Position numbers and translations under genes: made by a program. A stretch of DNA of 64,000 bases. It comes from Pandoraea bronchicola. Its GTDB lineage: Bacteria; Pseudomonadota; Gammaproteobacteria; Burkholderiales; Burkholderiaceae. The notes beneath the pieces were generated by a model. That model was given only the letters and a program-made list of their open reading frames with translations. It did not search any database and was not told the DNA's origin. The stretch covers positions 175,956 through 239,955 of the forward strand of contig NZ_CABPST010000007.1 in the NCBI RefSeq assembly GCF_902459805.1, read 5' to 3'. Positions 36,528 through 45,494 of the stretch are shown piece by piece. How positions within the stretch are numbered: position 1 is the first letter of the stretch; each line of letters opens with the position of its first letter.

Positions 36528-38018
36528 ATGACTTCCTCATCGACGTTGGCAGGTAGTGTGCCCTCCCGTCGCCCATCGACGGCTTCGCGCGCCGTCGTTA
36601 TCGGTGCGGGCATGGCTGGCTTGCTCGCTGCGTATGTGCTGGCCAGTCACTATGACGAAGTCTGTCTCGTCGAGCGCGACGAACTGGCCGATGCGCCGGG
36701 GGCCAGGCCTGGCGTGCCGCAAGGGCACTATGTTCATCAACTCCTGATGCGAGGGCGCCGCACGCTTGAGGCACTGTTCCCGGATCTCGAGCAGACGTTG
36801 CTCGAGGCCGGCGCGGTGCCGCTCGACTGGTATCGGTCTGTGCGGTGGTTCGGTGCCGCTGGCTGGATGCCGCCGGCAGGCGAAGGGTTCGTCACATGGT
36901 CGGCGAGCCGCGACTTGCTCGAGTTCGCGGTGCGCCAGCGAGTGCAAGCCGAGCGGCATGTCAGCGTGCTCAAGGGTTGCGAAGTGACAGGCCTCAGCTT
37001 TGACCCGGCGCTCGGGCGTGTTCGCGGCGTGGCGATTCGGCACCGTTGTGCGCGGACCTTGTCCGGCGATGCCGAAGGCGCCACGACATTGCCGGCCGCA
37101 TTCGTTGTCGACGCCAGTGGCCGCAATTCGCGCGCACCGACGTGGCTGGCAGCCGCAGGCTTCGATACGCTCAGAGAAACCGTCGTAGACGCCCGTGTCG
37201 GGTATGCGAGCCGTCTCTACGACGTGCCGAAGCGTTCGGTCTGGCGCGATTGGCAGGCGCTGGTGGTGCATGGCCGCCCACCGGAATGCTTGCGCAGTGG
37301 CACGATCTTCCCGATCGAGGGCAATCGGTGGATTGTCACGTTGACGGGCGCCGGTGGCGACTTTCCCCCCGGCGAGGAAGATGGCTTCACAGCCTTTGCG
37401 CGCAGTCTGCGTGTGCCGGCCCTCTACGACGCCATTGCCGTCGCCGAACCGGTGTCGCCGATCCACCAGTTTCGCCGTACCGAGAACCGGTTGCGTCACT
37501 TCGACGGAATGGGGCGATGGCCGGCGGGCTTCGCGGTGCTTGGCGACGCTGCGTGCAGTTTCAATCCGGTGTACGGGCAGGGGATGACGATTGCCGCGTT
37601 GAGTGCCGTAGCACTCGACGCGCATCTGCATGTCCTTCGTCGCACCGGCGATGTCCCTGGCAGCCTTGCGTTGCAGCGAGCGCTGGCGCGCGTGGCTCGG
37701 CGCGCATGGATATTCGCAACGGGAGTCGATCTGCGTCAGACCGGAGGCGCGGTGTCAGCGCATTGGAAGGCGCGGCTCATGCAGCGCTATGTGGAGTCGT
37801 TGCTCGGACTCGCGGTGGACGACGCCGCCATCTACCGCCGGTTTCTGCGCGTGATGCACATGGTGGAGCCTCCGATGGCGCTGTTCGCGCCGCCGGTTGC
37901 CGCACAAGTCGCCTGGCGACTTGCCTGTCAGCAAGCTGCGCGCGTTTTTACGCCGGGAAGCCTTTCGTCACGACAAGGACGTGAGGCGATGGGCGTCAGA
38001 AAGACGGGGCGGAAGTGA
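36528..38018 (+). CDS. FAD-dependent monooxygenase/oxidoreductase
   Basis: A 496-residue flavoprotein. FAD-binding VVIGAGMAGLLAAYVLASHY lies near residues 23-42, and the second FAD motif GDAACSFNPVYGQGM has its Asp at residue 340, as in aromatic hydroxylases, geranylgeranyl reductases and squalene-epoxidase-like enzymes. It follows the desaturase by 11 bases and ends the operon. Probable tailoring oxygenation of a lipid-like product; a halogenase is less likely because no conserved WxWxIP motif was seen. Confidence 0.85.
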   Translation: MTSSSTLAGSVPSRRPSTASRAVVIGAGMAGLLAAYVLASHYDEVCLVERDELADAPGARPGVPQGHYVHQLLMRGRRTLEALFPDLEQTLLEAGAVPLDWYRSVRWFGAAGWMPPAGEGFVTWSASRDLLEFAVRQRVQAERHVSVLKGCEVTGLSFDPALGRVRGVAIRHRCARTLSGDAEGATTLPAAFVVDASGRNSRAPTWLAAAGFDTLRETVVDARVGYASRLYDVPKRSVWRDWQALVVHGRPPECLRSGTIFPIEGNRWIVTLTGAGGDFPPGEEDGFTAFARSLRVPALYDAIAVAEPVSPIHQFRRTENRLRHFDGMGRWPAGFAVLGDAACSFNPVYGQGMTIAALSAVALDAHLHVLRRTGDVPGSLALQRALARVARRAWIFATGVDLRQTGGAVSAHWKARLMQRYVESLLGLAVDDAAIYRRFLRVMHMVEPPMALFAPPVAAQVAWRLACQQAARVFTPGSLSSRQGREAMGVRKTGRK

Positions 38019-38086
38019 TTGCCGTCGATTCCCGTGATGACGCAAGGCAGCGCCTTGTCGGCCCCGTCTCCCTTGGCGGGCGATGT

Positions 38087-38105
38087 CCGCCCCGTCACGG
38101 GGCGG
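38087..38105 (+). terminator. Possible terminator hairpin after the AfsA-type operon
   Basis: CCGCCCCG-TCA-CGGGGCGG, a perfect 8-base stem about 70 bases after the operon's last stop and 40 before the end of the convergent methyltransferase gene. No T tract. Confidence 0.4.
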
Positions 38106-38145
38106 GTCTCGATGGGGGCGCCTATGTCCCCCGGCCCAGGGACGC

Positions 38146-38964
38146 TCAACCGACCCTCAGCTCGAGCGTGAGCGTGTCGAGCGTGAATGAACCGTCGTCC
38201 TGAATCTTGAAGTGACGACGCACGTTGTCGGCCATCGCTGTCTGCAAGGCGCGAATGGCCACTTGCATGGGCTCCGGCGTGCGCATGCGCGCCGTCCACG
38301 TCTTAAAGTCCAGATCGAGCGTGCGCGGCGTGAACGACGCCACCGAGAATCCCGCCCCTGCGGCCATCGTCATCCATTCGCTCGCCGCGTAATTGCGCAC
38401 ATGCGAGGTGTCGCGCAACACTTCCACCGCTTGCAGATAGGTGTCGAACAACGGTTGGCCGGTCGAGGCGACATCGCAGATCACCACGCGTCCGCCCGGC
38501 TTGAGCACGCGGCGCATCTCGCGCAGCGCGGCGCCCACGTCAGCCCAGTGATGCGCACTGTAGCGGCTGAACACGAGATCGAAGCTGGCGTCGGCGAATG
38601 CCAACGATTCGGCCGCGCCGAGTTGGGTGTCGATATTCGTCAGCCCCCGCTTCGTGGCCTCGCCCGCAACCACGCCGAGCATCTCTGGCGACAGGTCGTA
38701 AGCCACCACACGGGCGGCATGAGGCGCGGTGAAGAAGCTCACGTGGCCCGCGCCACAACCCAGATCGAGGACTTGCGCACCCGGATGCGCACGCGTAATC
38801 GCGGCGAGTTGCTCCAGATCGGCCCCCTGGGCGTGATTGGCGCTCGTCAGATAGGCCGAGGCCTGCGGGCCGAACTGGCCGGTGACGACGGCGTTATGCG
38901 CGTCATGGGCAGGGTGGGCGGCATGCGCCGCAGCGGAGCCGGGGGATTGCGGGGTATCGCTCAC
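38146..38964 (-). CDS. Class I SAM-dependent methyltransferase (UbiE-like)
   Basis: A 272-residue methyltransferase with motif I VLDLGCGAGHV (residues 65-75), acidic end of strand 2 VVAYDLSPEML, and LKPGGRVVICD (post-motif). The N-terminus is His/Ala-rich and probably disordered. GTG 38964 is chosen because AAGGAG lies just upstream. It is convergent with the AfsA-type operon and divergent from an MmyB-type regulator, which probably controls it. Substrate unknown; a small lipid or quinone is plausible from the subfamily. Confidence 0.88.
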   Translation of the reverse strand: MSDTPQSPGSAAAHAAHPAHDAHNAVVTGQFGPQASAYLTSANHAQGADLEQLAAITRAHPGAQVLDLGCGAGHVSFFTAPHAARVVAYDLSPEMLGVVAGEATKRGLTNIDTQLGAAESLAFADASFDLVFSRYSAHHWADVGAALREMRRVLKPGGRVVICDVASTGQPLFDTYLQAVEVLRDTSHVRNYAASEWMTMAAGAGFSVASFTPRTLDLDFKTWTARMRTPEPMQVAIRALQTAMADNVRRHFKIQDDGSFTLDTLTLELRVG

Positions 38965-39026
38965 GGCGAGTCTCCTTGGTCTGTGGGATAGGGCGAGCTG
39001 GCTTCGGCGATGTACGGCTCAGGGGC

Positions 39027-39097
39027 TTGCGCGACATCGATGGACCTCACGATAATGGCTCGTCGATACTGGTACAAGTTGCCTATTTATCCTGGTA
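39027..39097 (+). promoter_or_regulatory. Promoter and putative operator repeats of the MmyB-type regulator
   Basis: TTGCGC (39027-39032), 18-base spacer, GATAAT (39051-39056). Just downstream, CTGGTA occurs at 39069-39074 and 39092-39097, the second touching the start codon, as expected for autorepression. On the other strand TTGTAC-N17-TATCGT over the same region could drive the methyltransferase. Confidence 0.5.
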
Positions 39098-39933
39098 TGA
39101 AAACTACCCCCATTGCATCGTCCGGCACCCCGTCGGCAGAGCCGGCGGCGTCTACCGATGATGCGCGCCAGCGTCGCGCGCTGGGTGACTTTCTGCGAGC
39201 GCATCGCGAGCGGCTGACCCCGGCGGCGGTCGGGCTGCCGCTGCTTGGACGGCGTCGAACGCCGGGACTGCGGCGCGAGGAAGTGGCGCAGTTATGCGGC
39301 TTGTCGTCGACCTGGTACACATGGATCGAGCAGGCGCGGGAAGTGTCGATTTCGGCGGGCGCGCTGGCAGCGGTGGCCAGCGCGCTGCGGCTCTCGCGCG
39401 CCGAACGCGCGTATCTCTTCGATCTGGCGGGCAAGCGCGATCCGGAGCGCGGCGCGGCGCCGTTGCCACATCACGCCGCAGCGCAGGTGCAAGCCGCAGT
39501 CGCCGCCGTGGCGGCCCCGGCCTACGCGCTCGACCGGTGCTGGGATGTCCTCGCGTGGAACCCCGCTGCCGCCGACATCTTTCGGGGCTGGCTCGACATG
39601 CCTGGTGCGAAGAATCTGTTGCGCTACATCTTTCTCGATGCGGGCGCACAGACGTTGATTCAGGATTGGGAGAGCCGTGCGCGACGTGTCGTCGCGGAGT
39701 TTCGCGCCGAATGCAGCGCTTATCTCGACGACACCCCCGTGCGCGCGCTCACAGACGCATTGCAACGCGAGAGCCACGTGTTCGCCGCGCTGTGGTCGCA
39801 GCAGGATGTCGTCGAGCGAGAAGGCGGCCGGCGCGGCTTTCATCACCCTGTGCGCGGGGATATCGACTTTGCTCAGGTCACGTTCCGTCTGTCCGGGCAC
39901 GATGACGTCAAGCTCGTGATGCTGCTGCCATAG
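39097..39933 (+). CDS. XRE-type regulator with MmyB-like ligand-binding domain
   Basis: A 278-residue regulator. The N-terminal helix-turn-helix has the family-typical RRTPGLRREEVAQLCGLSSTWYTWIEQ. The C-terminal PAS-like MmyB domain shows APAYALDRCWDVLAWNPAAADIF and the ending FHHPVRGDIDFAQVTFRLSGHD (in two parts). A relative, an MmyB-like regulator from Chloroflexus, was crystallised with a bound fatty acid, so a lipid-like ligand is plausible. ATG 39097 fits the family. Divergent from the methyltransferase at 38964; the AfsA-type operon lies just beyond that gene. Confidence 0.88.
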   Translation: MKTTPIASSGTPSAEPAASTDDARQRRALGDFLRAHRERLTPAAVGLPLLGRRRTPGLRREEVAQLCGLSSTWYTWIEQAREVSISAGALAAVASALRLSRAERAYLFDLAGKRDPERGAAPLPHHAAAQVQAAVAAVAAPAYALDRCWDVLAWNPAAADIFRGWLDMPGAKNLLRYIFLDAGAQTLIQDWESRARRVVAEFRAECSAYLDDTPVRALTDALQRESHVFAALWSQQDVVEREGGRRGFHHPVRGDIDFAQVTFRLSGHDDVKLVMLLP

Positions 39934-39977
39934 CGCGACGGGGGTGCCCACGGCAGGGCGCTACCATCATGCGACGG

Positions 39978-40376
39978 TCAGAAGGCGGGCCGCAGCCACT
40001 GCACGAACAGCGTGGTGCTGGCCATGCCGAGCAGCGTCATGATGAGCGAGCCGCCCACGTGAACGATGACGATGAGCGACGCCCAGCCCATCTCTCCTCC
40101 GCGCAGCAGCGTGGTGACTTCGGCGGAGAAGGTGGAGAACGTGGTGAGGCCGCCGAGAAACCCGGTGACGATCAACAGACGCCACTCGATGGGGATCGAC
40201 GGAAAGTGGCTGAAGAGTGCCACGGCGACCCCGATCAGATAGCCACCCACGAGGTTGGCCGCGAGTGTGCCGAGCGGGAGCGTCGGCAAGACCGCATTGA
40301 ACTGCAGGCTCAACGCCCAGCGCAACAGCGCGCCGAGTGCGGCCCCGATGCTGATGGCGAAGACCGAAGCGAACAT
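39978..40376 (-). CDS. crcB: Fluoride channel CrcB/Fluc
   Basis: A 132-residue four-span membrane protein that exports fluoride as a dual-topology dimer. Family motifs: [11 protein letters not shown] at the start, [14 protein letters not shown] (pore Asn) and [16 protein letters not shown] (the Phe-box and Na+ site). GAGGAG lies before ATG 40376. It is downstream of pyrE on the same strand but separated by a terminator, and no fluoride riboswitch is recognisable in the short gap. Confidence 0.93.
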   Translation of the reverse strand: MFASVFAISIGAALGALLRWALSLQFNAVLPTLPLGTLAANLVGGYLIGVAVALFSHFPSIPIEWRLLIVTGFLGGLTTFSTFSAEVTTLLRGGEMGWASLIVIVHVGGSLIMTLLGMASTTLFVQWLRPAF

Positions 40377-40401
40377 GGGTGACTCCTCTGCCGATCGTAT
40401 G

Positions 40402-40434
40402 AAAAAAAACGGCCAGTCCTTTCGGACCGGCCGC
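40402..40434 (-). terminator. Rho-independent terminator of pyrE
   Basis: Read on the minus strand: GCGGCCGGTCC-GAAA-GGACTGGCCG followed by eight T. A GNRA tetraloop and T tract make this a strong terminator between pyrE and crcB. Confidence 0.88.
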
Positions 40435-40475
40435 TTTCGCCTCTCAAGCGAAGACTACAGGCATTGCCACAGGAC

Positions 40476-41165
40476 TTAGTCCTTCGGGAACGACGTGGCG
40501 CCGCCGTGCGCGCCCGACCACTCGGCCGGTGCGTGCAGGAATTTCTCGACTTCGTCGAGCGTCTTCGTGTCGAAGTGGTTCTGCTGCTTGGCAACGCGCA
40601 GCACGTCCCACCACGTCGCGAGCGAGTGCAGTTGGACATCGATGTCCTTGAGCACCTGACGGCTCTCCGGGAAGATGTCGTAGTGGAAGATCACGAACAC
40701 GTGATTCACGCTCGCACCGGCTTCACGCAGCGCCTTGCAGAAGTTGATCTTGCTGCGACCGTCGGTCGTCAGATCTTCCACGAGCAGCACGCGCGAGCCT
40801 TCCGGCAGATCGCCTTCGATCTGCGCATTGCGGCCGAAGCCCTTCGGTTTTTTGCGAACGTACTGCATCGGCAGCATCAGCTTGTCGGCGATCCAGGCCG
40901 CGAACGGAATGCCTGCGGTCTCACCGCCGGCCACCGTATCGAACTGCTCGCAACCGACGTCCTGAATGATGACGGCCTCGGCGAAGTCCATCAGCGTACG
41001 GCGCACACGCGGGTACGAGATCAGCTTGCGGCAGTCGGTGTAGACCGGGCTGGCCCAGCCCGAGGTGAAGATGTACGGCTTCTCGGCGTTGAAATGCACC
41101 GCGCCCACTTCGAGCAGGATCTTGGCGGTGATGTCGGAAATCGCCTGGCGGTCGATGCCAATCAT
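40476..41165 (-). CDS. pyrE: Orotate phosphoribosyltransferase
   Basis: A 229-residue enzyme of pyrimidine synthesis converting orotate and PRPP to OMP. The PRPP loop is [14 protein letters not shown]; the N-terminal [16 protein letters not shown] and the segment [15 protein letters not shown] are typical of PyrE. The C-terminal extension ([15 protein letters not shown]) is longer than in E. coli PyrE and typical of the proteobacterial OPRTase type. Monocistronic, with its own terminator. Confidence 0.93.
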   Translation of the reverse strand: MIGIDRQAISDITAKILLEVGAVHFNAEKPYIFTSGWASPVYTDCRKLISYPRVRRTLMDFAEAVIIQDVGCEQFDTVAGGETAGIPFAAWIADKLMLPMQYVRKKPKGFGRNAQIEGDLPEGSRVLLVEDLTTDGRSKINFCKALREAGASVNHVFVIFHYDIFPESRQVLKDIDVQLHSLATWWDVLRVAKQQNHFDTKTLDEVEKFLHAPAEWSGAHGGATSFPKD

Positions 41166-41523
41166 GATGCGGTTCCTTAACGTAGCTGCCCGCCGTGGGG
41201 CGTGCAGCCAGGAGTCATGGGTCAGTCAGCGCGCAGCCGCAGCGCGTAGGGCACTGGGGCAGGACGCCGTCTAAGGCGGCGGGTCTGCACGTCTTGCGAC
41301 GACCGACCGGCGCTTAAGCGCGAATTATGCCACAAGTTTCAGCAGATGCGAGGGCAATTATGCACTGAGCGTATATTTTCGACGGGGCGGATACGCATCG
41401 CGTGCGCGCACGGCGCATATGAAATATCGTCTCCGACAGGTGAGTCCAAAAAAAGAGACAGTTGCCGAGCCTTTATGACAGGCATACACTCACGCCGAAA
41501 ATTCAGACCCGTCGGACGCGCTC
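41166..41523. other. 358-base divergent gap between pyrE and MFS
   Basis: Holds the MFS promoter listed separately and AT-rich patches around 41325-41380, including two CATAAT sequences on the minus strand that could serve pyrE. No gene seen. Confidence 0.5.
41462..41490 (+). promoter_or_regulatory. Sigma-70 promoter of the MFS gene
   Basis: TTGCCG (41462-41467), 17-base spacer, TACACT (41485-41490), 34 bases before the start codon. Confidence 0.6.
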
Positions 41524-42762
41524 ATGCCAAACGATTCCTCGCCCTCGCTTGCGGCTTCTGCCGTGCCGCAAGACAACGCCTACGCGAACCGTGCCCTCTG
41601 GGCCTCGGCCATCGGCTATGCCATGGACGGCTTCGATCTGCTGATTCTCGGCTTCATCCTGCCCGCCATCGCGGCCGACCTTGCGCTGTCCAGCGCGCAG
41701 TCGGGCGCACTCGTGACCTGGACGCTCGTGGGCGCCGTCGTCGGGGGCATCGTCTTCGGCATGCTCTCCGACCGTTATGGCCGCGTACGCGTGCTGTCCT
41801 GGACGATCCTGCTCTTCGCCGTATTCACCGGTCTGTGCTCGCTCGCCCAGGGGTATTGGGATCTGCTGGCGTACCGGACGATCGCCGGCATCGGTCTGGG
41901 CGGCGAATTCGGCATCGGCATGGCGCTCGCGGCGGAAGCATGTGCGCCCGAGCGCCGTGCTCGCGCGTCGTCGTTCGTGGGTCTGGGATGGCAGGCCGGC
42001 GTGCTCGCCGCCGCTTTGCTCACGCCGTTGCTGCTGCCGGTCATCGGCTGGCGCGGCATGTTCGCTGTGGGCCTGCTCCCCGCCGTCGTGTCGTTCGTCA
42101 TGCGCCGCGCGCTCGGTGAGCCCGAGATGTTCCTCGCGCAACAGAAACAGCCGCGCGAGCACGCGCCGCTCAAACTGCTGGTGAAAGATCGCGCCACCAC
42201 GCGCGCGAGCCTCGGCGTGGCGATCCTCTGCTCGGTGCAGAACTTCGGTTACTACGGCCTGATGATCTGGATGCCGTCGTACCTGTCGAAGACGTTCGGT
42301 TACTCGCTGACCAAGTCGGCCATGTGGACGGCAGTGACAGTTCTCGGCATGGCGTTCGGCATCTGGTTGTTCGGCCGTCTGGCCGATCGCGTCGGCCGCC
42401 GTCCGACGTTCATCGGTTATCAGATCGGCGCCGTCGTGATGGTATTCGTCTACGCCCAGTTGCAGTCACAGTTCGCGCTGCTGATCGGCGGGGCGGTGAT
42501 GGGGCTGTTCGTGAACGGCATGATCGGCGGCTACGGCGCGCTGATTTCGGAGCTGTATCCGACGGCCGCGCGTGCAACGGCGCAAAACGTGCTGTTCAAC
42601 ATTGGCCGCGCCGTCGGCGGATTCGGGCCGCTCACGGTCGGGGCGCTGGCTGCTGCGTATTCGTTCAAGATGGCGCTCGTCTTCCTCGCCAGCATTTACG
42701 TGCTCGACATTCTCGCCACGCTCTTTCTGATTCCGGAGCGTCGCGGTGAAGCGCTGAAATAA
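41524..42762 (+). CDS. MFS transporter (aromatic-acid/MHS-like)
   Basis: A 412-residue major facilitator with about twelve hydrophobic spans. Span 1 carries IGYAMDGFDLLILGF, the motif of aromatic-acid:H+ symporters in which the Asp is functional. Loop 2-3 is GMLSDRYGRVRVL and loop 8-9 GRLADRVGRRPTF. Likely substrate is an organic or aromatic acid. Monocistronic. Same broad class as the carrier at 7020. Confidence 0.9.
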   Translation: MPNDSSPSLAASAVPQDNAYANRALWASAIGYAMDGFDLLILGFILPAIAADLALSSAQSGALVTWTLVGAVVGGIVFGMLSDRYGRVRVLSWTILLFAVFTGLCSLAQGYWDLLAYRTIAGIGLGGEFGIGMALAAEACAPERRARASSFVGLGWQAGVLAAALLTPLLLPVIGWRGMFAVGLLPAVVSFVMRRALGEPEMFLAQQKQPREHAPLKLLVKDRATTRASLGVAILCSVQNFGYYGLMIWMPSYLSKTFGYSLTKSAMWTAVTVLGMAFGIWLFGRLADRVGRRPTFIGYQIGAVVMVFVYAQLQSQFALLIGGAVMGLFVNGMIGGYGALISELYPTAARATAQNVLFNIGRAVGGFGPLTVGALAAAYSFKMALVFLASIYVLDILATLFLIPERRGEALK

Positions 42763-43083
42763 GGCGCTTTGAACGCGATATCGCCCGCGCGGCAGGCGCC
42801 GCGTGCGGCATCACGCTTTCGGCGCAAGGTGTACACTTTGCGTCCTGCGGTGCGTCCGGCGCACCGTCAGTCCCGAGCTCCGGCGCGCACACGCGCGACA
42901 TGCCGGATCGGGGATGCGGCAGTCATCACGCTGCCGCGCACGGAAGAAAACCGTCGACGACACAATCGTCGAATCCCTCCGGTTGGCGCTTCCCCGCCGT
43001 GATCCGTCAAAAGACGGCTGAACCCAGACGCTGCCCGCATGCGGCTCGGGTCCGGCCGTCGCCCTGTCCTTAGGTATCGAGAT
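42763..43083. other. 321-base gap before maeB
   Basis: GC-rich; TACACT at 42832 could be a -10 but no good -35 pairs with it. No gene or hairpin of note. Confidence 0.4.
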
Positions 43084-45363
43084 ATGGATGAACAACTGAA
43101 ACAAAGCGCCCTGGCGTACCACGAGAATCCGCGTCCGGGCAAAATCTCGGTGACGCCGACCAAGCCGCTGTCGAACCAGATCGATCTGTCGCTGGCCTAC
43201 TCCCCCGGCGTGGCCTACGCCTGCGAGGCCATCGCCGAAGATCCGCTCGCGGCCAATCGTTACACGTCGCGCGGCAACCTCGTCGGTGTGATCACCAACG
43301 GTACCGCCGTGCTTGGTCTGGGCAACATTGGCCCGCTCGCCGCCAAGCCGGTGATGGAAGGCAAGGGCTGCCTGTTCAAGAAGTTCGCCGGCATCGACGT
43401 GTTCGACATCGAGCTCGCCGAGCACGATCCGGACAAGCTCGTCGAAGCCATTGCCATGCTCGAGCCGACGCTCGGCGGCATCAACCTCGAAGACATCAAG
43501 GCGCCCGAGTGCTTCTACATCGAGAAGAAGCTGCGCGAGCGCATGAAGATCCCCGTCTTCCACGACGATCAGCACGGCACCGCCATCATCGCCTCGGCCG
43601 CGATCCTCAACGGCCTGAAGGTCGTGGGCAAGGACATTGCCAAGGTGAAGCTGGTCTGCTCGGGGGCCGGCGCTGCCGCCATCGCTTGTCTGGATCTGCT
43701 GGTGAACCTCGGCCTGAAGAAAGAGAACATTCTTGTTCTCGACTCGAAGGGTGTGATTCACACCGGCCGCGACAAGCTTGACGAGAGCAAGGCGCGTTAC
43801 GCTGTGGCGACCGAAGCCCGTACGCTGGCCGACGCCAGCAACGGCGCCGACGTGTTCCTCGGCTGCTCGACCGCCGGCGTGCTGACCGGCGACATGGTCA
43901 AGACGATGGGCCCGAAGCCGCTGATTCTGGCGCTCGCCAATCCAGAGCCGGAAATCCGCCCGGAAATTGCGAAGGCTGCGCGTCCGGACTGCATCGTCGC
44001 AACCGGCCGTTCGGACTATCCGAACCAGGTCAACAACGTGTTGTGCTTCCCGTTCATCTTCCGTGGCGCGCTCGACGTCGGTGCGACCACCATCACGGAA
44101 GAGATGAAGCTCGCCACCGTGCGTGCCATCGCGGAGCTGGCGCAGGAAGAAGAGCAGAGCGAAGAAGTCGCACGCGCTTATGAAGGCCAGTCGCTCGAAT
44201 TCGGTCCCGAGTACATCATTCCGAAGCCGTTCGATCCGCGTCTGATCATCAAGATCGCACCGGCCGTGGCGCAAGCCGCGATGGACTCGGGCGTAGCCAC
44301 GCGTCCGATCCTGGACATGGACGCCTACCGCGAACAACTCGGCACGACCGTGTATCGCACCGGTTTCATCATGCGCCCGGTGTTCGCCGCCGCCCGCGCC
44401 CGCTTCGGCAACGACGCTGCCCGTATCGTGTTCGCCGAAGGCGAAGACGAGCGCGTGCTGCGCGCGGCCCAGTTCGTGCTGGCCGAGCGTATCGCCAAGC
44501 CGATCATCATCGGCCGTCCGGCCGTGGTGGAAATGCGCCTGCAGAAGATCGGCTCGAAGCTCAAGCCGGGTGTTGATTTCGAGATCGTGAATCCGGAAGA
44601 CGACACGCGTTATCAGCGTTGCTGGCAGGAGTACCACAACCTTGGCGCACGTCACGGTGTGACGCCGGAAGTTGCCAAGGCTGCCATGCGCAAGGACAAC
44701 ACGCTGATCGGTGCGATCCTCGTGCGTCTGGGCGAAGCCGACGGCATGATCTGCGGCATGATCGATACCTACCATCGCCATCTGGATGTGGTCGATCAGG
44801 TGCTCGGCCGCGCGGCCGGTGTCGAGAACTACGCCGCCATGAACCTGTTGATGCTCGAGAAGCGCAACCTGTTCATCAGCGACACGTACGTCAATGAGAC
44901 GCCGACCTCGGAGCAACTCGCCGAGATGACCGTGCTCGCCGCGAAGGAAATCGAGCGCTTCGGCATCGCCCCGAAGGTGGCGCTGCTCTCGAACTCGAAC
45001 TTCGGCAGCGTGAAGTCGGCATCGGCACAACGCATGGCCCGCGCCTGCGAACTGCTCGCCGCACGTGCGCCGGCGCTGGAAGTCGACGGTGAAATGCACG
45101 GCGACGCCGCGTTGTCGGAGACGGTGCGTCGCGCCGCGTATCCGGCGTCGCGTCTGTCGGGTGAAGCGAACCTGCTGGTCATGCCGAACGTCGAAGCGGC
45201 GAACATCACGTACAACCTGCTCAAGATGACGGGCGGCGAAGGCGTGACGGTCGGCCCGTTCCTGCTGGGCTGCGCCAAGCCGGTTCACATTCTGACGCCG
45301 GCCGCCACCGTGCGCCGCATCATCAACATGACGGCCGTTGCTGCGGCCAACGTCAGCCGTTGA
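43084..45363 (+). CDS. maeB: NADP-dependent malic enzyme with phosphotransacetylase-like domain
   Basis: A 759-residue MaeB-type enzyme (malate + NADP to pyruvate + CO2 + NADPH). N-terminal malic domain has [31 protein letters not shown] and [17 protein letters not shown]; the dinucleotide fold [15 protein letters not shown] lies near residue 195. From about residue 425 a phosphotransacetylase-like domain follows, which in MaeB is regulatory (acetyl-CoA) rather than catalytic. ATG 43084 gives [14 protein letters not shown]; the 15-residue upstream extension is not needed. Ends at a bidirectional terminator. Confidence 0.95.
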   Translation: MDEQLKQSALAYHENPRPGKISVTPTKPLSNQIDLSLAYSPGVAYACEAIAEDPLAANRYTSRGNLVGVITNGTAVLGLGNIGPLAAKPVMEGKGCLFKKFAGIDVFDIELAEHDPDKLVEAIAMLEPTLGGINLEDIKAPECFYIEKKLRERMKIPVFHDDQHGTAIIASAAILNGLKVVGKDIAKVKLVCSGAGAAAIACLDLLVNLGLKKENILVLDSKGVIHTGRDKLDESKARYAVATEARTLADASNGADVFLGCSTAGVLTGDMVKTMGPKPLILALANPEPEIRPEIAKAARPDCIVATGRSDYPNQVNNVLCFPFIFRGALDVGATTITEEMKLATVRAIAELAQEEEQSEEVARAYEGQSLEFGPEYIIPKPFDPRLIIKIAPAVAQAAMDSGVATRPILDMDAYREQLGTTVYRTGFIMRPVFAAARARFGNDAARIVFAEGEDERVLRAAQFVLAERIAKPIIIGRPAVVEMRLQKIGSKLKPGVDFEIVNPEDDTRYQRCWQEYHNLGARHGVTPEVAKAAMRKDNTLIGAILVRLGEADGMICGMIDTYHRHLDVVDQVLGRAAGVENYAAMNLLMLEKRNLFISDTYVNETPTSEQLAEMTVLAAKEIERFGIAPKVALLSNSNFGSVKSASAQRMARACELLAARAPALEVDGEMHGDAALSETVRRAAYPASRLSGEANLLVMPNVEAANITYNLLKMTGGEGVTVGPFLLGCAKPVHILTPAATVRRIINMTAVAAANVSR

Positions 45364-45430
45364 TGCTCAGGGGGGCGTGACGCCGGGGTAATTTCCGGTG
45401 TCCTTGCCTGCCGGCTGCGCGAGAGCGCAT

Positions 45431-45473
45431 AAAAAATCCCGCCAGACGCTGACGCGCTGGCGGGATTTTTATT
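45431..45473. terminator. Bidirectional terminator between maeB and the indolepyruvate oxidoreductase gene
   Basis: Perfect 14-base stem AAAAATCCCGCCAG / CTGGCGGGATTTTT with an 11-base loop; A run on the left and T run on the right make it work for both convergent genes. Confidence 0.9.
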
Positions 45474-45494
45474 GGACCGTCGTTTTTTTGCCGA

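Noticed and set aside
40377-40475. Fluoride riboswitch before crcB
   Set aside because: The gap is almost filled by the pyrE terminator and a ribosome site; no riboswitch fold is visible.
7020-42762. Recent duplication of the two MFS genes (7020 and 41524)
   Set aside because: They share family signatures only; lengths, loops and termini differ too much for a recent copy.
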